The notes: generated by a model from the sequence alone, not told the origin. A stretch of 64,000 bases of DNA from Aliivibrio sifiae (GCF_002954705.1 NZ_MSCO01000001.1:2216865-2280864), one strand, 5' to 3'; positions 36,809 through 45,966 are shown, counted from the first letter of the stretch. Program-made: numbers and translations.

Positions 36809-37543
36809 ATGACGAAACAAACACGCTTTAGTACTCAAGAGCACTTGTCTGTTGTGTTTGAGATATATCAGCTCGTTCCTCATCACTTTAAGACCACCAC
36901 CAGAGAGATTAGAAACCAATTAATCGAAAGGGACATACATCGTGATACACGCACCATACAGCGCAATCTCAACGTATTGGTAGAACTTAATTTAATTGAG
37001 AAAGATGACCGCAGCAAACCTTATGGTTATCAAAACAGATTGCACCACCACGCCATACCACCAAGAGACGCACTTATCTTTCAGTTAGCGAATGAGCATT
37101 TCATTCACCTAACACCAGCAAGTCTTTTAAAAGCATTACAAAACCGATTTGAAGACGCTCGACGCTCTCTGTCTTCAATAGCGAGTACCACTAAGGAAAG
37201 ACAATGGCTTAAAAAGATAAGCAGTCAATTACCACACCAAACCCATGAGGAGAACTTTCAAAAAATAAACACGGCTCTTTATCACAATCACTGGCTTACC
37301 TTACATCTGCATGAAACCGCAGCCTTGTATGTCATGCCGCTAGGGTTAATTCACCACCACTCACAAATTGAATTAGTCATAGGGCAATACATCAATAAGC
37401 AATTAGAAACTCAAGTCATAGCGATTGAACACATCAATACCGTGAGCGTATCAACGTTCACCTTTGAATATCCATCCACCTTCAATGTGAAAACGCATTG
37501 GAAAAATAATATAACCAATACCATTAAGGAAGAAACACCATGA
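36809..37543 (+). CDS. WYL domain-containing transcriptional regulator
   Basis: The 244-residue protein has an N-terminal DeoR-type winged helix (TTREIRNQLIERDIHRDTRTIQRNLNVL, residues about 29-56) and a C-terminal WYL-like region with LHETAALYVMPLGLIHHHSQIELVIG. WYL regulators often control phage-defence islands and bind nucleotides or DNA ends. Its stop overlaps the start of the next gene (ATGA at 37540-37543). Confidence 0.83.
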   Translation: MTKQTRFSTQEHLSVVFEIYQLVPHHFKTTTREIRNQLIERDIHRDTRTIQRNLNVLVELNLIEKDDRSKPYGYQNRLHHHAIPPRDALIFQLANEHFIHLTPASLLKALQNRFEDARRSLSSIASTTKERQWLKKISSQLPHQTHEENFQKINTALYHNHWLTLHLHETAALYVMPLGLIHHHSQIELVIGQYINKQLETQVIAIEHINTVSVSTFTFEYPSTFNVKTHWKNNITNTIKEETP

Positions 37544-37896
37544 AAAAGACACTTATCACACTGGCATTAATCGCAAGCACCTTTACGACTCAAGCATTGG
37601 CTGAGTCTGCTCCAATGGATATTTCAGTAGAAACCTTTCCAGCTCAACACAACATTAAGGTAACGGCTCTTGCTAATAATCTAAAGGTGACTGGCATTGT
37701 AATGAACCGTGGTAATTGTGATGTGAAGCTGGCTCAAACACGCTTACAACTAATCCAAAACAAACCACGCCCACGTTACCCTGTTTCTCTAAACTATGGA
37801 CAAAGTACCATTGCTTACGCATTAACGTATAATTGTGATGTTCGTGAAATTACCGTTCAAAGTAATCAAGGTGATTGGACGTGGACATTCAACTAA
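37540..37896 (+). CDS. Small exported protein of unknown function
   Basis: The 118-residue product has a signal peptide (LITLALIASTFTTQALAES) and two Cys in the mature part (GNCDVKL and YNCDVRE) that could form a disulfide. It is translationally coupled to the WYL regulator by a 4-nt overlap and has AAGGAAG upstream. I do not recognise the family. Confidence 0.75.
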   Translation: MKKTLITLALIASTFTTQALAESAPMDISVETFPAQHNIKVTALANNLKVTGIVMNRGNCDVKLAQTRLQLIQNKPRPRYPVSLNYGQSTIAYALTYNCDVREITVQSNQGDWTWTFN

Positions 37897-37931
37897 CGAA
37901 TTTTAAGGGTTCTTAAATCTATTCAGGCAAT

Positions 37932-37962
37932 AAAAAAGCTCGTATCAAAAGGTACGAGCTTT
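37932..37962. terminator. Bidirectional terminator
   Basis: AAAGCTCGTA (37935-37944) pairs with TACGAGCTTT (37953-37962). It lies between the exported protein gene and the convergent membrane protein gene; the minus strand has the better U tract. Confidence 0.85.
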
Positions 37963-37998
37963 ACTATTTGAATCAAAAAACACACTGTTTTTTTTGGT

Positions 37999-38448
37999 TT
38001 AATTCTTTTTTTTGTTTGCTTCTAGCTTGATAGGACATTCCTCTATTGAACTCACATAACGAGAAAAATAGAAATCATCACGGTCAATAAATAAATCACT
38101 CTCACATCTAACTAAGTCATACTTTTCAATATAGTAGTTATTAATGAAATATGGAAAAAAGCCAATGATACATGCTATAAATACAGCTCTTTTTTCTAAG
38201 CTCGTTTTATACTTATTATGTTTAAATTCTCTATATTTACACCAACGAGAAATGTGCTGGTAAGCGGTAACGCTAGCTAATCCCACCCAAATATGCCCAC
38301 CAATTATACCAAGAATCGCATAACGAAAACTCACTACATATGTGGCTGAATCATCAAAAAACAAATGATAAGACGCTGTCCATAAAAAATACATTGCCCC
38401 GTATGACGTAGTAACGATTAGAAATAAGTGTAACAATAATTTAATCAT
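37999..38448 (-). CDS. Three-helix membrane protein, candidate immunity protein
   Basis: The 149-residue protein has hydrophobic segments at about 5-25, 40-62 and 88-106, followed by a soluble tail with two Cys (VRCESDLF and IEECPI) about 25 residues apart. That layout recalls DUF1240-like immunity proteins; the match is from memory. It overlaps the last 8 nt of the LysM protein gene. Small membrane proteins placed directly after a large effector with a hydrophobic C-terminus are typical of toxin-immunity pairs. Confidence 0.7.
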   Translation of the reverse strand: MIKLLLHLFLIVTTSYGAMYFLWTASYHLFFDDSATYVVSFRYAILGIIGGHIWVGLASVTAYQHISRWCKYREFKHNKYKTSLEKRAVFIACIIGFFPYFINNYYIEKYDLVRCESDLFIDRDDFYFSRYVSSIEECPIKLEANKKKN

Positions 38449-40528
38449 TTAATAATTCTTCTGGTAAATAATGTTCGATTAATCCTTTACTAAAGGTATC
38501 CTCGTTAAATTGCGTATCAATAAAATAAACAGCTGTAGACGCTAGGGTAAAAGTAACCCCAGCTGATGCAGAAGCAACCCAAGTAGGAAACATCACACCA
38601 GCTACAAAAACAACACCAGCGGTAGCAAGTAATCGAACAACAATTTGCCACTGTGCAATTTTTAACTCTCTTAACGTCAGCTCATCATTAACTATATAGT
38701 TAACCACATTCAAAGCAGAGCCTACAATAATTTCAGTCGGTGCGCTTAGCGTTAAGAATCGACTGGCACCTTTCAGCGCGGTTGAACCAAATGCCCATTT
38801 AATGATTTGTGGATTTGATGCTGAAAACAACGTTCCTTTTTCTAAAATAGGAAAGTACGCTTTTATGTGATTTAGAATCACTGACTCTTGTCCATCAACG
38901 ATACGAACAACACCCGTCATTGATGTATTCTTGATTAAGAAATTAAGTTTATCTTTTACTGTAGGGTATAAACCAACGACGAAATCTTTAGCCGCGATAA
39001 CATGAGAAGCATTAGTAAAAAACTCATCGAACTCCGCTTTAGATAATGCTGCTAAGGTAGTGATCTCATCAGTGTATTCAACCTCGTCAAAATATCTATC
39101 GTCACCCTCTTTAGTAAAATCATACGCAGGCCAATACATGTTCTTAGGGTTTATCCCATGCTTTTTAGCTCGTACATTAATGACTGTTGTATTCTTGGGT
39201 ATTGAATCCAACTTATGAAGTGTGGCTACCACTGGATGTATCGTTGGTGATTGTGGCTCACTCCATAAATTAGCCCACGAAAATACCTTTTTCTCTTTTG
39301 TCACATCAACAGGAGGAAGAGTTTTCCTAGCTTGCTTAGTTTCATTCGCCTTCTCCTTATCTCCAATAAATAGCGTATCACCTATTTTTAATGTGCTTGG
39401 GTCTTGCTCATAGATTGAGTTTAGATCCAATAATGCTTTCGCAGCTAATCCGTATTGAGTGGCTATTTCTCCCCACGTTTCACGCACACCTGTTTCAGGA
39501 TTAATCTTAACGGTATGCTCAGAAGAAATAATATCAGCTTCCTCCTCCTCTAAAACTAATGTATCACCGACTTGAATATGGTCTTCTTTTCCTTGATATT
39601 GCGGATTCAAATCGACCAATTGTGGTAATGTTAATCCTTGCTTATATGCAATACCAGATAAGGTATCCCCTGACTGAATGACATAAGTCACTTGACCGTT
39701 ACTTTCTTTTTCTCGCTCTACAGCCTTTTCTTTTTTGGTTTCAACTATCTCATTTATATCAAGTAAACAGCCATTTTCATCAATCCACTGTACCGTTGAC
39801 GCTTCAAGTTGTTGTGTGGTCATTTTCTGTGGAAGGTAAAGTAGGTGCTGACGAGCAACAACGGAATTACTTATTTTCCAAGGCAATAGAATAAAACTGT
39901 ATTGATGCCCTGATAGCAATTCATCAGTTAAATGGTGCTCTGTAGATTGAGTAACTTGAAATGCCCACTTACCATTTCCCATTAACTTATATTCATGCAC
40001 TAACGCATCATCAATGAAATGATAAAAATACCCTTCAGTAGGCCATCCAAGACGTTCACCCACCTGAACGGCTGGCTTTACTGGAATGAATGATTCTGTA
40101 GCATGAGCAACGCCTTGCTTAACAGGCTTTACGTCATCAAATACCATGGCACTGCCACTTGAGATAAAGAACTCTCGACTGAGTGTTTTTGACTCATCAA
40201 CATCTACACTAGCCGTTAACAGGGTAAAACCTTTCTCATTTTGAGTTTTATTCCATGCGGATATATTCGCTTCTTCTTTAGTTTTACCTAAAGAGAATAC
40301 ACCCACCTGATAGGTATTCAGCTCATCTTGAGCACACGTGATTTCAATCGAATACTCAAAGGCTGCGGTTTTAGTTTGTTTCTCTTTTACTGGCTCATAA
40401 TGCGGTACATCAACTTTAGTGGCTTTGGCTAATTCTTCATTCCACGGAAAATACGCATTTACAAACTTTGGTGTTGCTTCATCTACCGGCTCAACAAACT
40501 TCTCTAATTTCTCATCCCACACTTTCAT
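38441..40528 (-). CDS. LysM-domain protein, candidate membrane-active effector
   Basis: The 695-residue protein has an uncharacterised N-terminal part (1-260), a LysM domain at about 280-327 (VIQSGDTLSGIAYKQGL, QVGDTLVL), a second LysM-like repeat at about 338-388 (WGEIATQYGLAAKALLDLN, KIGDTLFIG), and a C-terminal region with a hydrophobic double span near 630-672 (VVFVAGVMFPTW, AGVTFTLASTAVYF). It has no signal peptide. This fits type VI secretion or polymorphic-toxin cargo that binds cell wall and acts on membranes, and its partner gene could give immunity. Toxic activity is inference; no secretion genes lie in the window. Confidence 0.72.
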   Translation of the reverse strand: MKVWDEKLEKFVEPVDEATPKFVNAYFPWNEELAKATKVDVPHYEPVKEKQTKTAAFEYSIEITCAQDELNTYQVGVFSLGKTKEEANISAWNKTQNEKGFTLLTASVDVDESKTLSREFFISSGSAMVFDDVKPVKQGVAHATESFIPVKPAVQVGERLGWPTEGYFYHFIDDALVHEYKLMGNGKWAFQVTQSTEHHLTDELLSGHQYSFILLPWKISNSVVARQHLLYLPQKMTTQQLEASTVQWIDENGCLLDINEIVETKKEKAVEREKESNGQVTYVIQSGDTLSGIAYKQGLTLPQLVDLNPQYQGKEDHIQVGDTLVLEEEEADIISSEHTVKINPETGVRETWGEIATQYGLAAKALLDLNSIYEQDPSTLKIGDTLFIGDKEKANETKQARKTLPPVDVTKEKKVFSWANLWSEPQSPTIHPVVATLHKLDSIPKNTTVINVRAKKHGINPKNMYWPAYDFTKEGDDRYFDEVEYTDEITTLAALSKAEFDEFFTNASHVIAAKDFVVGLYPTVKDKLNFLIKNTSMTGVVRIVDGQESVILNHIKAYFPILEKGTLFSASNPQIIKWAFGSTALKGASRFLTLSAPTEIIVGSALNVVNYIVNDELTLRELKIAQWQIVVRLLATAGVVFVAGVMFPTWVASASAGVTFTLASTAVYFIDTQFNEDTFSKGLIEHYLPEELLND

Positions 40529-40673
40529 TCGTTATTATTCTCTCTTTTAATCACGCTCAAATGTTAATCTAAAATACAACCACCTTTTAACTGAATGACT
40601 AGGTAAAATAACCAAAGATATTTTTCTTGGTTGTACGTCACGTAATTTGGTTGTGCGTTTTAGATAGCCATAA

Positions 40674-40702
40674 AAAATGGGAAGCGATTAGGCTTCCCAT
40701 TG
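40674..40702 (-). terminator. Terminator of the GYF_2 protein gene
   Basis: On the minus strand GGGAAGCC pairs with GCTTCCC around TAATC, followed by ATTTTTTA. Confidence 0.85.
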
Positions 40703-40705
40703 TGT

Positions 40706-41641
40706 TTAGTTATATGTCAATCGAAATGGCGTTGAGCTGCATTGTGTAGCCGCTATCGCTTGTGCATCACCACTACCTAACACGTAACAGTAGCCACCAT
40801 TTTGCGCTGATTTAAGGTAGCTGTAGTCACATCCATTAGAGCCGCACAGGTTAGAGTAAGAAATTCGATAAGTAACATCATCAAGCATGGCAACACTAAT
40901 ATACCCTGTCATTGTTGCATCGGTATTCGTGGTATTCAAATACGTTTCTAGCTCAATGGTATTCAAATCCATCCCACCAACTTGAGCATTAGATTGTGGC
41001 TGGTAGCTATATGAGTCATTATTATCAAAGTACCCATCACCATGCAAGGCAATAGCCGCAAACGCTATTAAGTTACAAACTAACGATAAAACGATTAGCC
41101 CTATCGTCCACTTCCATTGCTTACCCATACGGTCATGAATATAACAAGGAGCAAACAGCCACCACCAAGACCAGCCTGTGTAATTGATTGTCTTCTTAAA
41201 TCGCCATAAGTCTTCAGCCCATGCAGCAAGGATGATTAATAACGAAATTACAGCCATACCCGATGTTGACCATAACCCAAATGCTTGCCAGCTATTGCCT
41301 TCAATCAGATAAGACGCAAGATACGTTGCAATGGCTGCAAAGGTAGGCGCATAGATAAAACGCCAAATACCCCCAAGCTTAGTACTAAAACTTTCTTCAT
41401 TAGAATTAGGGGTTTGTAACGGTGGTGGTACATCATTGCTGCTTAGTGGTGGTGACACATCTTCTAAGTATTGAGCTAATTCTCTTTTTTCTAGTGTTAC
41501 CCATTCTGTCATTCCTTTTTTCCACACTTGAGTTCCTTGATGGATAACTCCTTGAGTAATCAATTCAATTATCTCAATGGTGGATATACTCCCCTCCCTT
41601 TTGCCTTTAGATTCATAGAACCACATTGCTTGTTCACTCAT
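40706..41641 (-). CDS. GYF_2 domain membrane protein
   Basis: The 311-residue protein starts with a GYF_2 domain (about 5-50: MWFYESKGKREGSISTIEII, QVWKKGMTEWVTL). A proline-rich linker follows, then four hydrophobic segments (about 93-112, 122-142, 160-170, 178-198) and an exported-looking C-terminal domain with several Cys (LCGSNGCDYSYL, GGYCYVLG). GYF_2 domains bind proline-rich peptides or mediate membrane-protein contacts. It is separated from the LysM gene by its own terminator. Role unknown. Confidence 0.8.
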   Translation of the reverse strand: MSEQAMWFYESKGKREGSISTIEIIELITQGVIHQGTQVWKKGMTEWVTLEKRELAQYLEDVSPPLSSNDVPPPLQTPNSNEESFSTKLGGIWRFIYAPTFAAIATYLASYLIEGNSWQAFGLWSTSGMAVISLLIILAAWAEDLWRFKKTINYTGWSWWWLFAPCYIHDRMGKQWKWTIGLIVLSLVCNLIAFAAIALHGDGYFDNNDSYSYQPQSNAQVGGMDLNTIELETYLNTTNTDATMTGYISVAMLDDVTYRISYSNLCGSNGCDYSYLKSAQNGGYCYVLGSGDAQAIAATQCSSTPFRLTYN

Positions 41642-41820
41642 TTTGTTTACCTAACGTAATAACAATAAAAGAGAAACGTACAATCCGTAGGGGCATCTAG
41701 TGTCTCATGCCGTATTAGTGATATGAGTAATGATTTATTTTGTGATAAGTAACGCATAAACAAGGAGATATGGGACTTAGGAAGCTCGCTACGCCTCCTA
41801 ATGATTTAGATAATATATTA

Positions 41821-42459
41821 TTAACTAAAAGCCCTTTTTACGACGATACGAGGACTAGCACCAAATGACCGTACTCTAGATGAAATGACTTTGGTTTGTT
41901 TCTTACACAAGTAACTAGCTCTATACATTAAGCTATCTAGCTGGTCTTCATAATAAGGTGACTTACCATCAATGTAATAACTACCATTCTTAGGGAAGTG
42001 TACTAATCCTGATTCACTCGCTACCGCTTCACCTAATGCACTAAACCACGCTTGCTGTATTCGATTGGCTAATGTTCCTACTACACGATAACTTCCTAAT
42101 AAGTGATAAGCGTCTTTATTAAATAGTAATAATAAATGGTAGTGCTCTAGTTCGTTCTCTGAGCCTGTTTCTCTCGCCCATACATAACGTAGGGTATTAG
42201 GGTAAATACGAGTACCTAGCTTACTACGTTTTGATTCATAGGCTTTGAGTTGTGCCTTAAGTGAACTAATAAAACGAGTCATTAATCTAAACTGATTAAT
42301 TAAGTCATTATCAGGTAAGTGTAAATCTACTCTTAATGCAAATACTCTTCTGTAATCGTCTAGCATATCCTGAACTGTATTATCCAAGGTAGTTAAGTAA
42401 TTATGATTTAAGTCTTCACCTTGGTTATATAGTGAGTATAGATATGATTGATTAGTCAT
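41821..42459 (-). CDS. Inovirus Gp2 / YagK-YfjJ family Rep-like protein
   Basis: The 212-residue protein belongs by pattern to the YagK/YfjJ C-terminal (Inovirus Gp2) family: LRYVWARETG, then ELEHYHLLLLFNKDAYHLLG, GLVHFPKNGSYYID, and YRASYLCKKQTKV. HYHLLL resembles an HUH metal motif and the late Tyr/Lys segment resembles the nicking region of rolling-circle Rep proteins. The family is common in satellites and defective prophages. This suggests the island once had, or still has, a small replication module. Confidence 0.82.
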   Translation of the reverse strand: MTNQSYLYSLYNQGEDLNHNYLTTLDNTVQDMLDDYRRVFALRVDLHLPDNDLINQFRLMTRFISSLKAQLKAYESKRSKLGTRIYPNTLRYVWARETGSENELEHYHLLLLFNKDAYHLLGSYRVVGTLANRIQQAWFSALGEAVASESGLVHFPKNGSYYIDGKSPYYEDQLDSLMYRASYLCKKQTKVISSRVRSFGASPRIVVKRAFS

Positions 42460-42670
42460 GTTGTTATTCCTTCAAAGTTAGTCTCAAAGGAATAGTTGAA
42501 TAGATTATTTTTTATTGGTGATAAGGAGTAACGTTAATCAAATGAGTAATGGATATGTATTAAGAAAGAACATATATAATATTATATCCAACACTACACT
42601 AATGTTGTTACCTAAAGGATGTTAAGGGCATTAATCAAAAACACCCTAGACATTCACTGGATAGCAGAAA

Positions 42671-44125
42671 TCAAATCACTCTGACGTTAGGTATATCTTT
42701 CCTACTATAAGATTTAACACTGATAACATGACGAATATCATTAGCAACTAGCTTTTGTGAGTCGATTAAGTAAACCTTGAATTGATTCTTAACTAGCAGC
42801 GTTACTGTTACATGGTAACTGTCACCAACAGTACCATTCATCCTTGTACGGTTAAAAATTACATTGATACTGTCAGGCTTCTCAAATTTTGTAAAATGAT
42901 GCACAAACAAACATTTCATTTTTATTGCTATGTATAAAGACTGCTGGATTAAAAAAACAACCAATCGATGAGCTTGAGACTCAAAGGATATATCATCATC
43001 TTGATTATCTAACCATTGTTTAAATGATTCAGGGGTAACAATTACTTCCGCCTTAAACTTGTCTTCTGCTTTCTTTTTTTCTTCTATCCCTTTCTTACCT
43101 GTAAATGTAGAGTCATCGAAAATAAAATACTCTCGATTAAAAGACATTGAAAAAAGGCTACTCCTTGTCAGTAATAACTCCATTCTTTCTCTCTTCAGAA
43201 AATTACATTTCTTTAAGTCTAAGCTATCCACTTCATCCCAGCATTCACTCAAAAGTACAGATATGATACTTTCACATTTATTAATAATTAAATTAGTGAT
43301 CCCCATCGAAGCATTTACATCATCACCAAATAATGCAAATAGAGCATTCAAATCCTTATCTTTTGTTTTTCCATCAATATGCCTAACATACTGGATATCC
43401 CGAATAAAAATTTCCAATTGTTCTAAAACTGATGGGGCAAAAAGAGAAGCACTCGAAGCTTTCTCTTTCTTATCTAGATGGTATTTTTCAGTTTTAATTT
43501 CCCCAAGATTTAAAAGATAATTATTAGGTGTTTTACCAAAAAGTTTCCGTCCAGTCCCTCCACTTTGACTAATGAAAACATACTCCATTTCACTTAATTT
43601 TTTCAACTGAGATTTTAAACGGTCAGAAGATATTCCACCCATCATTTTTCTAATTTTGGCTTTACTCAACCTCTCAACGGATCCTGAACTATCAGAGTGG
43701 ATCAATAAAATAATTAAGAGCAATAAATTTGACACACTCAAGTCACATTCATTTTTAACACGGCCTAACTTAGACTTCTTTGTTAACAAATCAACAACTG
43801 TAAAACGATGAACATTGCCATACTGTCCGTTATCAAAATCAGAACTAAGCTTACTTAACGAGACAGAATCAAACTCACAATACCGTACTTTTGACCGTCT
43901 TATTTGTGCTAATTTATTTTTAGGTAACGACAAAAATTTCGAGACTTCCGAACAAACAGTCTTTGTCACGCCATACTTACTAACAAGCTGTTCTACTGAA
44001 ATTTCTATTTCTTTACTTTCCACGCTATACTCATAGAGCAAGCACAGCAATAAAAAACGCCCTTCAGGACCAAGCCCCTCTATATTAGATAATACATACC
44101 TAACTAAACTAGGATTAAAATCCAT
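42671..44125 (-). CDS. Large island protein of unknown function, winged-helix-like
   Basis: The 484-residue protein is not recognised. The N-terminal 200 residues contain two HTH-like stretches (VEQLVSKYGVTKTVCSEVSKFL and KAKIRKMMGGISSDRLKSQLKKL, both slightly over 20 residues) typical of winged-helix replication or regulatory proteins. No catalytic motif is visible. It is divergent from the MatP-like gene across a 112-nt region with repeated ACTAGT sites, so the two may be co-regulated. Confidence 0.65.
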   Translation of the reverse strand: MDFNPSLVRYVLSNIEGLGPEGRFLLLCLLYEYSVESKEIEISVEQLVSKYGVTKTVCSEVSKFLSLPKNKLAQIRRSKVRYCEFDSVSLSKLSSDFDNGQYGNVHRFTVVDLLTKKSKLGRVKNECDLSVSNLLLLIILLIHSDSSGSVERLSKAKIRKMMGGISSDRLKSQLKKLSEMEYVFISQSGGTGRKLFGKTPNNYLLNLGEIKTEKYHLDKKEKASSASLFAPSVLEQLEIFIRDIQYVRHIDGKTKDKDLNALFALFGDDVNASMGITNLIINKCESIISVLLSECWDEVDSLDLKKCNFLKRERMELLLTRSSLFSMSFNREYFIFDDSTFTGKKGIEEKKKAEDKFKAEVIVTPESFKQWLDNQDDDISFESQAHRLVVFLIQQSLYIAIKMKCLFVHHFTKFEKPDSINVIFNRTRMNGTVGDSYHVTVTLLVKNQFKVYLIDSQKLVANDIRHVISVKSYSRKDIPNVRVI

Positions 44126-44158
44126 ATATACACCCTGTTAATCATTAATAATAAAATA

Positions 44159-44180
44159 CTAGTTTTAATAGATACTAGTT
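44159..44180. promoter_or_regulatory. Repeated TACTAGT sites between divergent genes
   Basis: ACTAGT, itself a palindrome, occurs at about 44158-44163 and again at 44174-44179, about 16 nt apart, in the short region between the divergent genes at 44125 and 44238. This is a candidate operator for one of the two flanking DNA-binding proteins. Confidence 0.4.
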
Positions 44181-44237
44181 AATATCAAAGGCTTGTATAA
44201 TACCTTAAATAAGTTTTTTAAAAAGGGATATACAACA

Positions 44238-45764
44238 ATGAACAACACGCTAACTGACTTTGATTGGAACGATAAAGGTGATAGAGCATGGTTAACAGAG
44301 TACTTCCTAGACAGTACTCGAAAGCTAAAATCTGATATTTCAATACCTAACATAAAAGGAACTAGAGAAGCAAAATCACAAGAACTGTTTGAGCTGTTTT
44401 TTGAGAAACTTCAAGGTGGCACTGAACACGATAAGAAGATCAGAAAAAATGTAATGTCTGCTTGGAGGAAGAAACTTAAACAACGTGAAAATCACAAACA
44501 GATTAACATAGAACTAACAAGTGACGAGTATGATAAGTTAATCTCTCTAAAAGATCTTAAAGAACTTGAAGGTAAAAAAGCCACAATCAAAGATACAATT
44601 CTTGATTTAATTTACAATGAATATGGTGAACATCAAGATATAAGACAGGAATTAGAGAAAGAACTCAGAAAAGAAATAACACAAGAAATGAGAAAGAAAG
44701 CACGAGCAGAAGTGCCAAAAAGAAGTGTTAAATCACCTGTAGAAATAGAGTCTATTTCTAATAATCATCAAGCAGAACAAATCGAAGATAAGGCACAAGT
44801 AGAAAGCCAGATAATTGCAAAGATAGAGGCTCTTAACAATGACACTAACGCTAGGTTTGAGAAGTTAGAGTCTATGCTATCTGGCCTTATCATACCTCAA
44901 GAGCAACATAATATAGATGCTCCATTAAAATTAGAACTCGTAACAAAGACATTTACTGAGTCTAATGCTAACACTGTAATTGATGCTATAAATAGAATAC
45001 ATAAAACAATCAAATATAATAAAATAGACCCTAAATCTCACACAGTATTATCAAGCTGGATTAAAAAAAATGAAATTGACGTATCTGAAGAAGAGGCATT
45101 ACATGCAAAAAAATGGCATACTGAATGGGTAAATAAATCGCAAGAAACAAAAAATAAATGCAATATTATTGATGAGTTAAAAAACATCAACGCACCAGAA
45201 TCGGTTAAAGCAATAATAATTACTCATGCCACTAATATTTACAATGAGTTATTAAAGTTCTATCTACAAACAGATGTTCAAATATGCAACATTGCAAATG
45301 AATGGGAAAATATCGAATCTCTTGTTCATAAAAGTAAAGGGGATAAATGGCTTAAACCGTTAAGCACAATGAATAATCATTTCAAGCAATTAATGACTTC
45401 ATATTTCAATACCATTGATGTTTCCACAGAAATAGAATCATATGGTGCATTCTCCATAGGAAGTATTTCCATTACACTTACAGATTATCATATCCTCGCT
45501 TTAGTTCCATGGTCTCTAAGTACAATAGGACTGACTTCCTGTGATTTATCTAATACTCTTTCAATAACGAACTCTAAGCACCCAGCGTTAACTGAAGTAG
45601 ATAAAGTAGTACGAGATATAATGAAGAAAAGTGAAAAAGTGAAAACAAATGATATTCAAATTCTAACAGCCAATGATGAATTAATTAACATTGGTATTTC
45701 AATGTTTGAGCCAGAGTCATATTTCCTGTATATAGATCCAGCAATAGATTCTAAGATGAATTAG
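44238..45764 (+). CDS. MatP-like DNA-binding fusion protein
   Basis: The 508-residue protein (start at 44238, AAGGGA upstream) begins with about 130 residues resembling MatP: FDWNDKGDRAWLTEYFLDS, then IRKNVMSAWRKKLKQRENHK and a ribbon-helix-helix INIELTSDEYDKLISLKDLK with TIKDTILDLIYNEY, in the same order as MatP. A charged coiled-coil region (130-240) and a 270-residue C-terminal domain of unknown type follow. MatP (about 150 aa) binds matS and organises the terminus macrodomain; a long fusion in an island is unusual. The MatP relation is from memory and needs a profile search. Confidence 0.7.
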   Translation: MNNTLTDFDWNDKGDRAWLTEYFLDSTRKLKSDISIPNIKGTREAKSQELFELFFEKLQGGTEHDKKIRKNVMSAWRKKLKQRENHKQINIELTSDEYDKLISLKDLKELEGKKATIKDTILDLIYNEYGEHQDIRQELEKELRKEITQEMRKKARAEVPKRSVKSPVEIESISNNHQAEQIEDKAQVESQIIAKIEALNNDTNARFEKLESMLSGLIIPQEQHNIDAPLKLELVTKTFTESNANTVIDAINRIHKTIKYNKIDPKSHTVLSSWIKKNEIDVSEEEALHAKKWHTEWVNKSQETKNKCNIIDELKNINAPESVKAIIITHATNIYNELLKFYLQTDVQICNIANEWENIESLVHKSKGDKWLKPLSTMNNHFKQLMTSYFNTIDVSTEIESYGAFSIGSISITLTDYHILALVPWSLSTIGLTSCDLSNTLSITNSKHPALTEVDKVVRDIMKKSEKVKTNDIQILTANDELINIGISMFEPESYFLYIDPAIDSKMN

Positions 45765-45823
45765 ACCTTATAACACCTACAATTAGATATCGATAATCAC
45801 AAATAAGGTAACAAAAACGCCTG

Positions 45824-45844
45824 ATGTATTCCATAACGTATTCC
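45824..45844. repeat. Right integrase arm-type repeats
   Basis: ATGTATTCC at 45824-45832 and ACGTATTCC at 45836-45844, a 12-bp step, mirror the pair at the left end of the island. Confidence 0.75.
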
Positions 45845-45907
45845 AAAAATAAAATCAATACGACTTATCATTTATAAAACAAAATGATACAACATAAAAT
45901 CAGATGA

Positions 45908-45922
45908 CCCCAGCCCACCAAA
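45908..45922. repeat. Right attachment site (attR) of the island
   Basis: CCCCAGCCCACCAAA matches the ssrA 3' end copy at 22580-22595 except for one missing T. Island genes end before it and chromosomal features resume after it. Confidence 0.8.
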
Positions 45923-45930
45923 CGTTTGGA

Positions 45931-45966
45931 AAAGCCCAGCTTCGAAAGAGGTTGGGCTTTTTTGTG
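45931..45966 (+). terminator. Terminator beyond attR, probably the original ssrA terminator
   Basis: AAGCCCAGC pairs with GTTGGGCTT across a TTCGAAAGAG loop, followed by T6. It lies 10 nt past attR, at the distance expected for the ssrA terminator before insertion. Confidence 0.8.

Noticed and set aside
43059-43520. 153-codon plus-strand frame
   Set aside because: It is antisense within the 484-aa gene and has no ribosome site or recognisable domain.
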